A stretch of DNA of 21,565 nucleotides from a virus, in IMG/VR virus record IMGVR_UViG_3300043399_000637, positions 1 to 21,565 of that record. One strand, given 5' to 3'. Below the pieces are notes generated by a model. The model saw only the letters and a list, made by a program, of their open reading frames with translations. It was not told the origin of the DNA and did not search any database. Shown in pieces: positions 7,599-14,755 of the stretch. Position 1 is the stretch's first letter. Every line of letters begins with the position of its first letter. The position numbers were made by a program, and so were the translations under genes.

Positions 7599-8339
7599 TC
7601 ATCCAATCATATCTGTCACAGGAAGTGAATAACTTGTAATCATTTCTTTTTCTAACTTTTCAATTTCTTGTTCTGCTTCATCATAAATCTGTTGTCCATT
7701 GAACTTTAGTCCGCCTGGCATTTGCATACCTTCAAACTTCTTTAGATTAGTTCCCCATTGACGCTTAATCAATTGTGTGCAGTAACGTGCCAACCAGCGA
7801 TCACCCCATGCATCAACAAATGTATCGGGGTTGATAACTTCATATGCTTCAATAATAAGATAATTTCCAGTTTCAACACGATCCCAATCCATGTCGAGAT
7901 ATAACTTATTAGTATGTCTATTATAACGAATTGGTTGTTTACCAACTAACATATATTCAAGAAATTGAATATGTTGCAATGCCATATAGTATGGCACCAT
8001 TGAAACTGATGTTAATGTATAAAGATCATTAAGAGCAATTTGATAACGAATATTGAAAAGATTATTTGTTCCTAGTGCAGAACCAAGATCGAAAAGATTA
8101 ACTGCACCAATAATGTTTTCTGGAAGAGTAATATACTTGTTAACTTTATCTTGTTCTGTTACTATATGCTTATAATAAATTTTTTCTGAACCATCAAAAT
8201 GATAATCGTAATAATACTTTAATGCTTCATCAATACGATCTTCAACCTGATCGTCATCTACGTTGATTTCAATAACAGGTTTACCCAATGCTCTTAGGCA
8301 ATATTCTTTGAAGGATGATCTACTATTTGGTACAGCCAT
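7599..8339 (-). CDS. gp13: Neck protein gp13
   Basis: A 246-residue protein with the T4-like gp13 signature. The N-terminus SRSSFKEYCLRALGKPVIEINVDDDQVEDRIDEAL is followed by KYYYDYHFDGSEKIYYKH. The C-terminal half has RWLARYCTQLIKRQWGTNLKKFEGMQMPGGL, ending in a helical EAEQEIEKLEKEM. With gp14 it forms the head completion/neck complex that closes the packaged head and accepts the tail. T4 gp13 is longer (about 309 residues); shorter versions are typical of marine relatives. It is the first gene of the leftward virion block. Its transcript should start at the TATAAATA at 8371-8378, which faces the rightward hldE promoter. A modest AGGA precedes the ATG. Confidence 0.93.
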   Translation of the reverse strand: MAVPNSRSSFKEYCLRALGKPVIEINVDDDQVEDRIDEALKYYYDYHFDGSEKIYYKHIVTEQDKVNKYITLPENIIGAVNLFDLGSALGTNNLFNIRYQIALNDLYTLTSVSMVPYYMALQHIQFLEYMLVGKQPIRYNRHTNKLYLDMDWDRVETGNYLIIEAYEVINPDTFVDAWGDRWLARYCTQLIKRQWGTNLKKFEGMQMPGGLKFNGQQIYDEAEQEIEKLEKEMITSYSLPVTDMIG

Positions 8340-8350
8340 TTATGGGTTCC

Positions 8351-8358
8351 TATAAATA
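8351..8358 (+). promoter_or_regulatory. Late promoter (TATAAATA) for the plus-strand hldE operon
   Basis: An exact TATAAATA on the plus strand lies 39 bases upstream of the hldE ATG. Initiation would fall near 8365. A GGTGGTG ribosome-binding stretch precedes the ATG. Confidence 0.65.
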
Positions 8359-8366
8359 TCTAATCG

Positions 8367-8378
8367 TATTTATTTATA
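8367..8378 (-). promoter_or_regulatory. Late promoter pair for gp13 (TATAAATA at 8371-8378, overlapping AATAAATA at 8367-8374)
   Basis: The minus strand holds an exact TATAAATA and an overlapping AATAAATA, both matching the NATAAATA late motif, about 30 bases upstream of the gp13 ATG. Initiation from the first would be near 8364, essentially the same position as the plus-strand start. Confidence 0.7.
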
Positions 8379-8397
8379 TTTTTTTGGTGGTGTAGTT

Positions 8398-9558
8398 ATG
8401 ATTACAGTAATTGGTGATTACATTAAAGATATTTATGTTTATGGGAATGTAACAAGAATTTCACCAGAGTCACCCATCCCAGTTTTTAATGAAGTTTCAA
8501 GAGAGATTAAAGATGGTGGTGCAGGAAATGTTTTAAATAACATTTCTGCTCTTGGTTCTAGTGTAAAAAAATACTTCTCATACAATTCAGTAAAAACAAG
8601 ATATGTCTGCAATAATCATATTCTTTTTAGATCTGATGATGAAAATTATCAACCCACAAAATTTAAAAATTTAGATCTCACTGATTCTAAGATCTGTGTG
8701 TTGTCAGATTACAACAAAGGTGCTTTGCATAATTCAATTGATATAATTAATCAGTGTAAATCTAAAAATAATTTTGTAATCGTTGATGTTAAACGACCAT
8801 TATCGTCATATGTTGGATCAGACATAGTTAAAATGAATGAATTAGAATATGCAAATTATGCTGATGATATTAATGATCACAAAAAATTGAATGAAAAATA
8901 CAACATAAATTCTATGGTAGTTACGTTAGGCAAAAGAGGCTGTGTCGTAATGTCAAAAGAATTTTCTGGTATAATCAAAACAAATGAACATGAAGTCATA
9001 GACGTTACTGGCGCAGGTGACGTATTCGTTTCATGTTTAGCACACTTCATGAGTTTAGGGTTTGGTTTACAGGAGAGTTGTGTTAAAGCAAACAAACTTG
9101 CAAGCATTTCTGTAACAAAATTTGGAACATATGTTTTGACAGAACAAGACATAAAGCAATGTAAGTTAGTATTTACTAACGGATGTTTTGATATACTTCA
9201 CAGAGGACATATTGAATATTTAAAAAGATCAAAAGAGTATGGAAATAGATTGATTGTTGGTTTAAATTCTGATGAGTCTGTGAAAAGATTGAAGGGAGAG
9301 AAGAGACCTATAAACAATCAGTATGATAGAAAATATGTTCTAGAAAATCTCGGATTCATAGACGAAGTTATCATCTTCGATGAAGACACACCGTATGAGT
9401 TGATTAAATATTTAAAGCCAGACATTATCACGAAGGGTGGGGATTATACTGAGGATACAGTCGTGGGAAACGACTTAGCAAGAGTCGTAATCATACCATA
9501 TTCAGAAAATTACTCAACAACTAAAATTATGGAGAGAATTTATGAAAAGAACAGTTAA
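8398..9558 (+). CDS. hldE: Compact HldE-like bifunctional heptose-7-phosphate kinase / heptose-1-phosphate adenylyltransferase
   Basis: A 386-residue two-domain protein. The N-terminal PfkB/ribokinase domain (1 to about 248) has VIGDYIKDIYVYG, RISPESPIPVF (20-30), GGAGNVLNN (40-48), SDYNKGAL (103-110) and the catalytic DVTGAGD motif (202-208). The C-terminal nucleotidyltransferase domain (about 255-386) has FTNGCFDILHRGH (259-271), GLNSDESVKRLKG, KGGDY (346-350) and STTKI (373-377). These match E. coli HldE (RfaE), which phosphorylates D-glycero-D-manno-heptose-7-phosphate at C1 and later adenylylates heptose-1-phosphate. It is about 90 residues shorter than E. coli HldE (477), with losses in the middle of the kinase and in the interdomain linker, but catalytic motifs look intact. 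It is the first gene of the operon and overlaps the cupin gene by 17 bases. Exact sugar specificity is inferred. Confidence 0.88.
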   Translation: MITVIGDYIKDIYVYGNVTRISPESPIPVFNEVSREIKDGGAGNVLNNISALGSSVKKYFSYNSVKTRYVCNNHILFRSDDENYQPTKFKNLDLTDSKICVLSDYNKGALHNSIDIINQCKSKNNFVIVDVKRPLSSYVGSDIVKMNELEYANYADDINDHKKLNEKYNINSMVVTLGKRGCVVMSKEFSGIIKTNEHEVIDVTGAGDVFVSCLAHFMSLGFGLQESCVKANKLASISVTKFGTYVLTEQDIKQCKLVFTNGCFDILHRGHIEYLKRSKEYGNRLIVGLNSDESVKRLKGEKRPINNQYDRKYVLENLGFIDEVIIFDEDTPYELIKYLKPDIITKGGDYTEDTVVGNDLARVVIIPYSENYSTTKIMERIYEKNS

Positions 9559-9898
9559 AAAAGGATGGGGAAGAGAAATTATCTTTGCTGATGAAAAGAA
9601 TTACTGTGGCAAGTTAATGGTATTTGATTTTAAAGGTTCAAAGTTTAGTATGCATTTTCATGCAGTAAAAGAAGAAAGTTGGTACGTTCAACAGGGTTCT
9701 TTTATTGTCAGGTTTATAAACACAATTGATGCAACAGTGCATGAAAAAGTATTAAATACAGGTGATACATGGAAAAATGAAGTGCTTGTTCCACACCAGT
9801 TAGAAGCGTTGGAAGACAATTCCATTATTTTTGAGGTGTCTACTAAAGATGATGTGTATGATAACTACCGAGTCATGCCGGGAGATAGTCAAAAATGA
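9542..9898 (+). CDS. Small cupin protein (mannose-6-phosphate isomerase-like fold)
   Basis: A 118-residue single cupin. The first motif includes FSMHFHAVKEESWYVQQG, giving candidate metal ligands His38, His40 and Glu44 or Glu45. The second includes GDTWKNEVLVPHQLEAL, giving His85. This is the ligand layout of metal-binding sugar-phosphate isomerase-type cupins. The opening GWGREIIFADEKNYCGKLM also resembles the C-terminal part of GDP-mannose pyrophosphorylase/isomerase enzymes. It lies inside the heptose operon, overlapping hldE by 17 bases and the HAD gene by four (ATGA), so it most likely acts on a related sugar phosphate or nucleotide sugar. It could supply an isomerase or epimerase step for which no gmhA is visible here, but this is speculation. 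Cupin fold confidence is high; function is unknown. Confidence 0.72.
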   Translation: MKRTVKKGWGREIIFADEKNYCGKLMVFDFKGSKFSMHFHAVKEESWYVQQGSFIVRFINTIDATVHEKVLNTGDTWKNEVLVPHQLEALEDNSIIFEVSTKDDVYDNYRVMPGDSQK

Positions 9899-10188
9899 TC
9901 TATATGATTGATGTGGATGGGACAATATGTGAAAATAAAAATAGTGATTACGAGAATTCAACCCCACTTTATGATAGGATTGAAAAGATAAATCGTTTAT
10001 ATGATGAGGGACATACGATCAATTATTGGACAGCACGCGGAAATACTACTGGAATCGATTGGAAACATTTCACAGAGCAGCAGTTAAAATCGTGGGGGTG
10101 TAAGTATCACTCGTTTAATACTAAAAAACCATCGTATGACGTATGGGTAGATGATAAGGCTATGAGTGATAAGGAGTTCTTTAAATGA
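9895..10188 (+). CDS. Minimal HAD-superfamily phosphatase (candidate GmhB substitute)
   Basis: A 97-residue HAD hydrolase with all four motifs in compact form. Motif I is DVDGT (nucleophile Asp6, acid/base Asp8), motif II is WTARG (Thr46), a lysine follows at 77/78 and motif IV is VDDKA (Asp85/86). There is no cap domain, which fits small-substrate or trans-capped phosphatases. In the ADP-heptose pathway GmhB, itself a HAD phosphatase of about 190 residues, removes the C7 phosphate from heptose-1,7-bisphosphate between the two HldE steps. This protein lies between hldE and hldD and is the obvious candidate for that step, although it is half the size of GmhB. The start overlaps the cupin stop (ATGA), and the stop overlaps the hldD start. 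Confidence 0.75.
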   Translation: MIYMIDVDGTICENKNSDYENSTPLYDRIEKINRLYDEGHTINYWTARGNTTGIDWKHFTEQQLKSWGCKYHSFNTKKPSYDVWVDDKAMSDKEFFK

Positions 10189-10976
10189 TGTTAGTCACTG
10201 GTTCAAAGGGATTTATAGGAAAGAATCTTGTAGAATCATTAGAAGATGATATCTATTCCATAGATATCGGAAATAGGAATCATATATTTTCAAATAATTT
10301 TAAATGGAATAAGATCAATGGCATATACCACCTAGGTGCGATATCCAACACGACTGAGACAGATTTTTCAAATTTATATAATTTTAATATCGATTATAGC
10401 ATTAAACTCTTTGAAAAAGCAATCGAGTATCAGATCCCGATTGTCTACGCATCATCAGCTTCTGTGTATGGAGAAGATACAAGAAACAATAAGATTCAAC
10501 CGTTGAATTATTATGCGTGTTCAAAAGCATACGTTGATCAGTGGGTGATGAACAATATTGGTAAATTTTCATATGTGATGGGTGCTAGATTTTTTAATGT
10601 TTATGGTAATCATGAAGAACATAAACTAGGACAAGCGAGTCCTATAACAACTTTTTCGTTGCAGGCAAAAGACACAGGTCAGATAAATGTGTTTGAAGGT
10701 TCTGAACACATCTACAGAGATTTTGTTAGTGTACAAGATGTAGTTAAATGCATCACAAAATTGCTTCCAAATGAGTCTGGAATATATGATGTTGGAACAA
10801 GTGATCCAATAAGTTTTATGGATGTTGCGGAAACTATTTGTAAAAAATATAATTCAAAAATTAATATTATAGAATTTCCGCAACATCTAAAAGGCAAGTA
10901 TCAAAATTATACTTGCGCTAAGAAGCGATTCTCAAATGATTTTATTCGAGTCCAAGAGTTTGTCGAATCTTTGTAG
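10185..10976 (+). CDS. hldD: HldD-like ADP-glyceromanno-heptose 6-epimerase (extended SDR family)
   Basis: A 263-residue NAD(P)-dependent epimerase. The Rossmann motif is GSKGFIG (6-12). The active site shows Ser91/Ser93 in YASSASVYG and Tyr110-x3-Lys114 in YYACSKAY. Then come ARFFNVYG and YRDFVSVQDVV. The C-terminal LKGKYQNYTCA followed by Arg/Phe-rich residues resembles the E. coli HldD end (LKGRYQAFTQA), which favours HldD over generic GDP- or UDP-sugar epimerases. HldD converts ADP-D-glycero- to ADP-L-glycero-D-manno-heptose, the donor for inner-core lipopolysaccharide. It is shorter than E. coli HldD (310). GGAG lies eight bases before the first of two consecutive ATGs. The last 35 bases overlap, tail to tail, the minus-strand kinase fusion gene. 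Confidence 0.83.
   Translation: MMLVTGSKGFIGKNLVESLEDDIYSIDIGNRNHIFSNNFKWNKINGIYHLGAISNTTETDFSNLYNFNIDYSIKLFEKAIEYQIPIVYASSASVYGEDTRNNKIQPLNYYACSKAYVDQWVMNNIGKFSYVMGARFFNVYGNHEEHKLGQASPITTFSLQAKDTGQINVFEGSEHIYRDFVSVQDVVKCITKLLPNESGIYDVGTSDPISFMDVAETICKKYNSKINIIEFPQHLKGKYQNYTCAKKRFSNDFIRVQEFVESL
10894..10916 (-). terminator. Possible intrinsic terminator of the leftward operon, inside hldD
   Basis: An 8-bp perfect stem (GCAAGTAT / ATACTTGC) with a seven-base loop is followed on the minus strand by CTTTTAG. It lies 26 bases beyond the stop codon of the leftward kinase fusion gene and within the 3' coding part of the rightward hldD gene. Stem and position fit a terminator. The U-run is only four long, so strength is doubtful. 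Confidence 0.42.
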
Positions 10977-11748
10977 CGGAAATTGAATGAATTTCTTCGC
11001 TGAATACTTCTTGTTCAATTTTATAACCTACATCTCTTCCATAAGTTATGTTAACGATATTAGGAACTACCATGATCGCGTACTGTCCGTAATAGTCAGG
11101 TGCTAAAGCTTTGTTAATACGTTCGATAACATCATTAACATTGAATGGATTGCTATCATTCCATCCTTGACAGTCCCTAATCATGATACAGACTTGTCCA
11201 GTCTTTGCCAATGCTCTTTTAAATAGTTCTTGATGACCATCATGCCACGGTTGCCATCTACCTAACATTTGAACTGTGGGGTTGCGGACATCGAATTTAA
11301 GAGGCTTAATGCCTCTAATTATATCTTGTGCTATACGTCTACCCATTCCCTTTGCATCAAAATGCGTGATCCTATAATCGTATTCTTTAGGGGGTTCAAA
11401 TATTTTATTTGTATCTTCATATCTTCCAGATTTAATTGTATCCATCCATATAACATAATCTGGTTTGCCATCTGTCGAGAACGCTTCTCTCATCTTTTCA
11501 GTCGGACAAATAAATTCACATATAGCATACTGTTTACAATTCATTGTTGATTTAGCCAAATCATTCATTCTATACGCTTGTCTTAGTCTTCCAGATTCAC
11601 TGAAATCCCAATCGTCAAATAAACTACGAACGCTGTCAGCGTTATACCACGCAGCTTTTGATTCATTTTGTTCAAGGTTATGGTACAGTTCTTCAGCAAG
11701 AGTAGTTTTACCTGAACCTGGTAAACCCATAATTAAAATCTTTTTCAT
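10942..11748 (-). CDS. Fusion of an APS-kinase-like domain and an HxGH nucleotidylyltransferase domain
   Basis: A 268-residue protein. Residues 1 to about 145 are a P-loop kinase resembling CysC/adenylylsulfate kinase: Walker A GLPGSGKTT (8-16), NADSVRSLFDDWDFSESGR (36-54), ICEFICPTEKMREAF and a shortened end with FEPPKEYDYRI. CysC normally has DGDNVR where this reads NADSVR. Residues about 155-268 are a separate nucleotidylyltransferase: GRWQPWHDGH (163-172), NPFNVNDVIERI (200-211), TYGRDVG and the terminal ISATKIR (256-262), closest in look to NMN- or cytidylyl-type enzymes. Kinase followed by HxGH domain is the order in animal PAPS synthase, but this second domain is far smaller than ATP sulfurylase. 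The upstream sulfotransferase favours a role in making PAPS; NAD or nucleotide-sugar metabolism is the alternative. It is the last gene of its operon, with its ATG overlapping the Cys-cluster gene. Confidence 0.75.
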   Translation of the reverse strand: MKKILIMGLPGSGKTTLAEELYHNLEQNESKAAWYNADSVRSLFDDWDFSESGRLRQAYRMNDLAKSTMNCKQYAICEFICPTEKMREAFSTDGKPDYVIWMDTIKSGRYEDTNKIFEPPKEYDYRITHFDAKGMGRRIAQDIIRGIKPLKFDVRNPTVQMLGRWQPWHDGHQELFKRALAKTGQVCIMIRDCQGWNDSNPFNVNDVIERINKALAPDYYGQYAIMVVPNIVNITYGRDVGYKIEQEVFSEEIHSISATKIRQTLGLE

Positions 11749-12119
11749 AAATCAACTCCAAATTTTTCTTTCGCAATTTCATTTGTTTTTGGATGGTGTC
11801 CTTTACGACAATCAAACTGTCTACATGCAAGAGGTCTATCTTCATAGATAGAGCATTTATTATCAATAAACATTGCACAACCACCGTCTTTATTCTTAAA
11901 CATAGTAACTACTGGACCTACAGTAGGATCAATTGCTAAAATTTCAATCGAAGGCATTGTCAATGATATTGGATATTTACCTGAAGAAACTTCTTCTGGC
12001 GTCAGATGCGGTGATAATAATTTACAGCATGCCGTACACGATCCACACGGCACATCTATAACAGGTTCATTTGTTGATACCGAAGTTAAATTTACGTTAG
12101 TTTTTATAATTCTCATCAA
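11745..12119 (-). CDS. YkgJ-type cysteine-cluster (zinc/iron-chelating) protein
   Basis: A 124-residue protein with eight cysteines in the pattern of the CxxCxxCC family (YkgJ, UPF0153): CGSCTACC gives Cys25, Cys28, Cys31 and Cys32. These are followed by Cys81 (GGCAMF), Cys89 (NKCSIYEDRP), Cys99 (LACRQF) and Cys104. Family members bind a metal, thought to be zinc or iron; the biochemical role is not established. It overlaps the upstream glycosyltransferase gene by 23 bases and the downstream kinase fusion gene by four, so it is tightly coupled to surface-sugar and sulfate genes. Two ATGs (MM) are possible starts. A metal-dependent modifying or maturation role next to these enzymes is inference. 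Confidence 0.8.
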   Translation of the reverse strand: MMRIIKTNVNLTSVSTNEPVIDVPCGSCTACCKLLSPHLTPEEVSSGKYPISLTMPSIEILAIDPTVGPVVTMFKNKDGGCAMFIDNKCSIYEDRPLACRQFDCRKGHHPKTNEIAKEKFGVDL

Positions 12120-13407
12120 AATATTCTTTCAACTCATTCAAAGGAGCATTCCAATTATCATATTCTTTTTGTCTTAAAATTGTGGTATTATCGGAGTACC
12201 ATTTACTATTTCTTGTAGGAAAAGCCCACGTATAATAATTTAGTATTGGAACTAGTACAATAGCTTTTTTACCCATAGCAGACGCCGCATGTGCGACTGA
12301 CGTACAACTTGATACAATGATATCCATCTGATCTATATAATCTAAAGTATCATCCCATGATTTAATTTTGTCTCTTAATGGAATTACTCTATCGTGATTT
12401 ATATCTTCATCTACATGAAATGAATATATTTTTGCGTTTGTAGGCAAACAATCAACTGTCTGATTTAATGGAATCGTGCGATGTAAATCTTGATCATACT
12501 TAGGATTTCCCATACACTTCAATCCAATTTTAAAATCACCATTTAATTTTGGTGATTTTTTTAAAGGACTTATATATGGACCATACCACAACTGATCTTC
12601 ATCAAGATCTAAGAACGTAGGTGAAGCCATTGAATAACACCACAACCAATCATTCTTATATTGTGATAAAGATGTTATAACTTCAAATCCGTTTCTTCTA
12701 AAGATAGATGCTAAATCTTTTCTATCTGTAAACCAAATGGGATGCATGCCAGCATCCTTAAAGTGTTTTTGAAATCTTACAGAAATTATTTCATCACCGA
12801 TACCACCTTCGGCACACATTAATATAGTTTTACCTTTTTGAATTCCACCTTCCCACATATTTTTAGGTGGTAGATTATATTTTTGCCAAATGTTTAATTT
12901 TCTTCCGTCTAAAAGAACATGTCTTAGACCTTCTTTAAAATTGCCATTAGCAAGATCATATGTTCCAAGATTGAATTTTACTCTAAAATCTATATCATCA
13001 GATCTTGGTTGTGTAAGTATTTTTCTTAAAATAGATTCGCCTTCTTTTTTTCTATTTAAAAGAAAAAAAGCCATTGCTTTATCCATAAGGTTAGGATGAT
13101 CATTAGGATTTATTTTTTCATTTATTTCTATATGAGAAAGAGCCTCATGTGGTTTATTAAGATTCAAACACGCTCTAATTATATTGACTCTTGAATCCCA
13201 TTTTTGTTGCGGCGTATTAACAAGATTATAAATCTTTTTAGCAATTTCTAAACAACTTTCAAATTCTCTAATTTCTGAATACAATTTTCCAATAACATCT
13301 AGCTGATCGATGTTAGTACAATACTTTAACATGACATCTAGTACAATTTTAGCGTCATCATTTTTTTTAATAGAAATTAAAAATTCGGCAGTACTTAGCG
13401 CATTCAT
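12097..13407 (-). CDS. TPR protein with a GT9/heptosyltransferase-like C-terminal domain
   Basis: A 436-residue protein. Residues 1 to about 170 are helical repeats of TPR type (for example RACLNLNKPHEALSHIEI at 78-95, KAMAFFLLNRKKEGESILRKI and FNLGTYDLANGNFKEGLRH). From about 190 it resembles a GT-B glycosyltransferase of the GT9 (heptosyltransferase) superfamily. AEGGIGDEIISVRF (199-212) matches the N-terminal GLGD-type loop, and DIIVSSCTSVAHAASAMGKKAIVLVP (362-387) matches the donor-binding motif where Ser/Thr-x-x-x-His-x-A-x-A-x-G is typical. TPR-GT9 fusions are common in marine bacteria and phages. If it uses ADP-heptose it would consume the product of the plus-strand operon, but donor specificity is not readable. 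It shares one base with the methyltransferase stop (TAATG). Confidence 0.75.
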   Translation of the reverse strand: MNALSTAEFLISIKKNDDAKIVLDVMLKYCTNIDQLDVIGKLYSEIREFESCLEIAKKIYNLVNTPQQKWDSRVNIIRACLNLNKPHEALSHIEINEKINPNDHPNLMDKAMAFFLLNRKKEGESILRKILTQPRSDDIDFRVKFNLGTYDLANGNFKEGLRHVLLDGRKLNIWQKYNLPPKNMWEGGIQKGKTILMCAEGGIGDEIISVRFQKHFKDAGMHPIWFTDRKDLASIFRRNGFEVITSLSQYKNDWLWCYSMASPTFLDLDEDQLWYGPYISPLKKSPKLNGDFKIGLKCMGNPKYDQDLHRTIPLNQTVDCLPTNAKIYSFHVDEDINHDRVIPLRDKIKSWDDTLDYIDQMDIIVSSCTSVAHAASAMGKKAIVLVPILNYYTWAFPTRNSKWYSDNTTILRQKEYDNWNAPLNELKEYFDENYKN

Positions 13408-13964
13408 TACTTAATAACCATCAATTTCATTAGTATTTCTTGAACAACATTGTTTTGTGTTTGAACAATCATCTCACATTGCTCATTCGATAAAGATTGA
13501 AATATCTCTTGAAAAAATGGATTCAAAACATAATCTATTGAAACTACTTCAAAATTAACACCATACATTAAACCTAATGGTGTCTCACGTCCATTTGCAT
13601 CGATATCACTCTTATTTCTTTGTTGCGAAAACATAGCAAGAGTGTCTGGATAAATTGGTCTTTTGTGTGTAGGATCAATTAAAAACGTATCGTGTCTTGG
13701 ATGTGGGACTCTTACGTGAATAATAGCATTATTTACACACACTCTGTAAATTTCTTTCATTGCATGAAAGAACCCGTCACCTAAGTGTTCAAGAATATGA
13801 TGGCAAATAACTTCATCTACTGAATTGTCTTTAAATGGGAGTGTGTCTTTTTCTATATCCAAAACATAGTCAGGGTTACAATGAGAAGATATATCTATGT
13901 TTATAAAATTAGATACATTTTCAAATCCAGAACCAATATTAATCTTTAGTAAATTTTCTGTCAT
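13407..13964 (-). CDS. SAM-dependent methyltransferase (class I, Methyltransf_11 type)
   Basis: A 185-residue class I methyltransferase. Motif I is INIGSGFEN (9-17), the acidic ribose-binding residue falls in INIDIS (21-26), motif II covers LDIEKDTLPFKDNSVDEV (35-52) and the HHILEHL post-motif is at 55-61, all standard for small-molecule or sugar methyltransferases. RVPHPRHDTFLIDPTH in the middle resembles methyltransferases of sugar clusters. It is linked at both ends: its ATG overlaps the sulfotransferase stop by four bases, and its stop shares a base with the TPR-GT start. Substrate unknown; a sugar or polysaccharide hydroxyl is the likely acceptor from context. Confidence 0.82.
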   Translation of the reverse strand: MTENLLKINIGSGFENVSNFINIDISSHCNPDYVLDIEKDTLPFKDNSVDEVICHHILEHLGDGFFHAMKEIYRVCVNNAIIHVRVPHPRHDTFLIDPTHKRPIYPDTLAMFSQQRNKSDIDANGRETPLGLMYGVNFEVVSIDYVLNPFFQEIFQSLSNEQCEMIVQTQNNVVQEILMKLMVIK

Positions 13965-14755
13965 ATTAAACTCACGATTTGTTTATCAACGTTATTAAAA
14001 ACTTCAAATAATTGTTCACCTAAAACTTCAATAGGATCGCTAGATGTCTTATTTAGATTAGGACGAATATCATGAAGACCTTTAAATCCCCACATCTCAT
14101 CTTTTTGTTCTGAGCAAGTATTTTCTATGTTATTATATTGATGATTGTATTTTTCTATTTTAAGAAAATTGTAAATTTTTTCTAATTCATTGGATGGATT
14201 AGCAATTAAATCATCGTATTTTACAATATGAATATGATTTCTATCATATTGAAGTCCATGTTTCAATGACATAAATGGGTCAGAAGAATATTCTCTCCAC
14301 AAAAGCATTGATCTATTATATGTATTTATTTCAAGATTTCTTTGCAATAGCTGTTTATCTACAGCATTGTTTGGATCTTTTTCTATTAATTTTAAAAAAG
14401 AAACAATTTTTTCCGCTGTAGGTCGCCACGTAGATATTATTTTTGGATCATCATTAATATATTTTTTAATATTATTAACGTTTTTTGGCCAACCTCTATG
14501 CTTGTCTATAACATATTTTTTATTTACGTGACTATAAAAATTTTTTGCTAAAGATTTTTGAATATTTGTATTGACAGATTCATAGTCATATGTGTATTGA
14601 ATATTCAAATTTGTTAAATTTTGATCTAGTAAACAATATAGATCCATCAATGGACTTGTTGGAGAAACAAAAATATCAGGATTTTGATTTAAAATTGAAC
14701 CAAGAAGAGTGGAACCAGAACGTGCGATTCCACTTAGAAAAAATAAGTTGTCCAT
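13961..14755 (-). CDS. PAPS-dependent sulfotransferase
   Basis: A protein of about 264 residues with the sulfotransferase fold. Numbered from the first of two consecutive ATGs, the 5'-phosphosulfate loop is SGIARSGSTLLGSILNQNP (9-27). DKHRGWP (85-91) and STWRPTAEKIVSFLK (109-123) fit the 3'-phosphate-binding segment, and VKYDDLIANPSNELEKIYNFL (179-199) is the characteristic C-terminal strand-helix. These enzymes transfer sulfate from PAPS to a hydroxyl or amine of a glycan, lipid or protein tyrosine. I prefer the second ATG (14753-14755), because GAGG lies seven bases before it and only four before the first. A CATAAATA late promoter candidate lies just upstream. It heads a run of overlapping modification genes ending in the APS-kinase-like fusion, which could supply PAPS. 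Confidence 0.85.
   Translation of the reverse strand: MDNLFFLSGIARSGSTLLGSILNQNPDIFVSPTSPLMDLYCLLDQNLTNLNIQYTYDYESVNTNIQKSLAKNFYSHVNKKYVIDKHRGWPKNVNNIKKYINDDPKIISTWRPTAEKIVSFLKLIEKDPNNAVDKQLLQRNLEINTYNRSMLLWREYSSDPFMSLKHGLQYDRNHIHIVKYDDLIANPSNELEKIYNFLKIEKYNHQYNNIENTCSEQKDEMWGFKGLHDIRPNLNKTSSDPIEVLGEQLFEVFNNVDKQIVSLI

Noticed and set aside
10975-11001. Hairpin starting at the hldD stop codon as a terminator for the plus-strand operon
   Set aside because: The stem is interrupted by a two-base bulge and no T-run follows on the plus strand.
14323-14330. AATAAATA late-promoter-like motif inside the sulfotransferase gene (a similar one at 17164-17171 inside RCC1-B)
   Set aside because: Both are hundreds of bases from the next gene start in AT-rich coding sequence, so chance matches are more likely.
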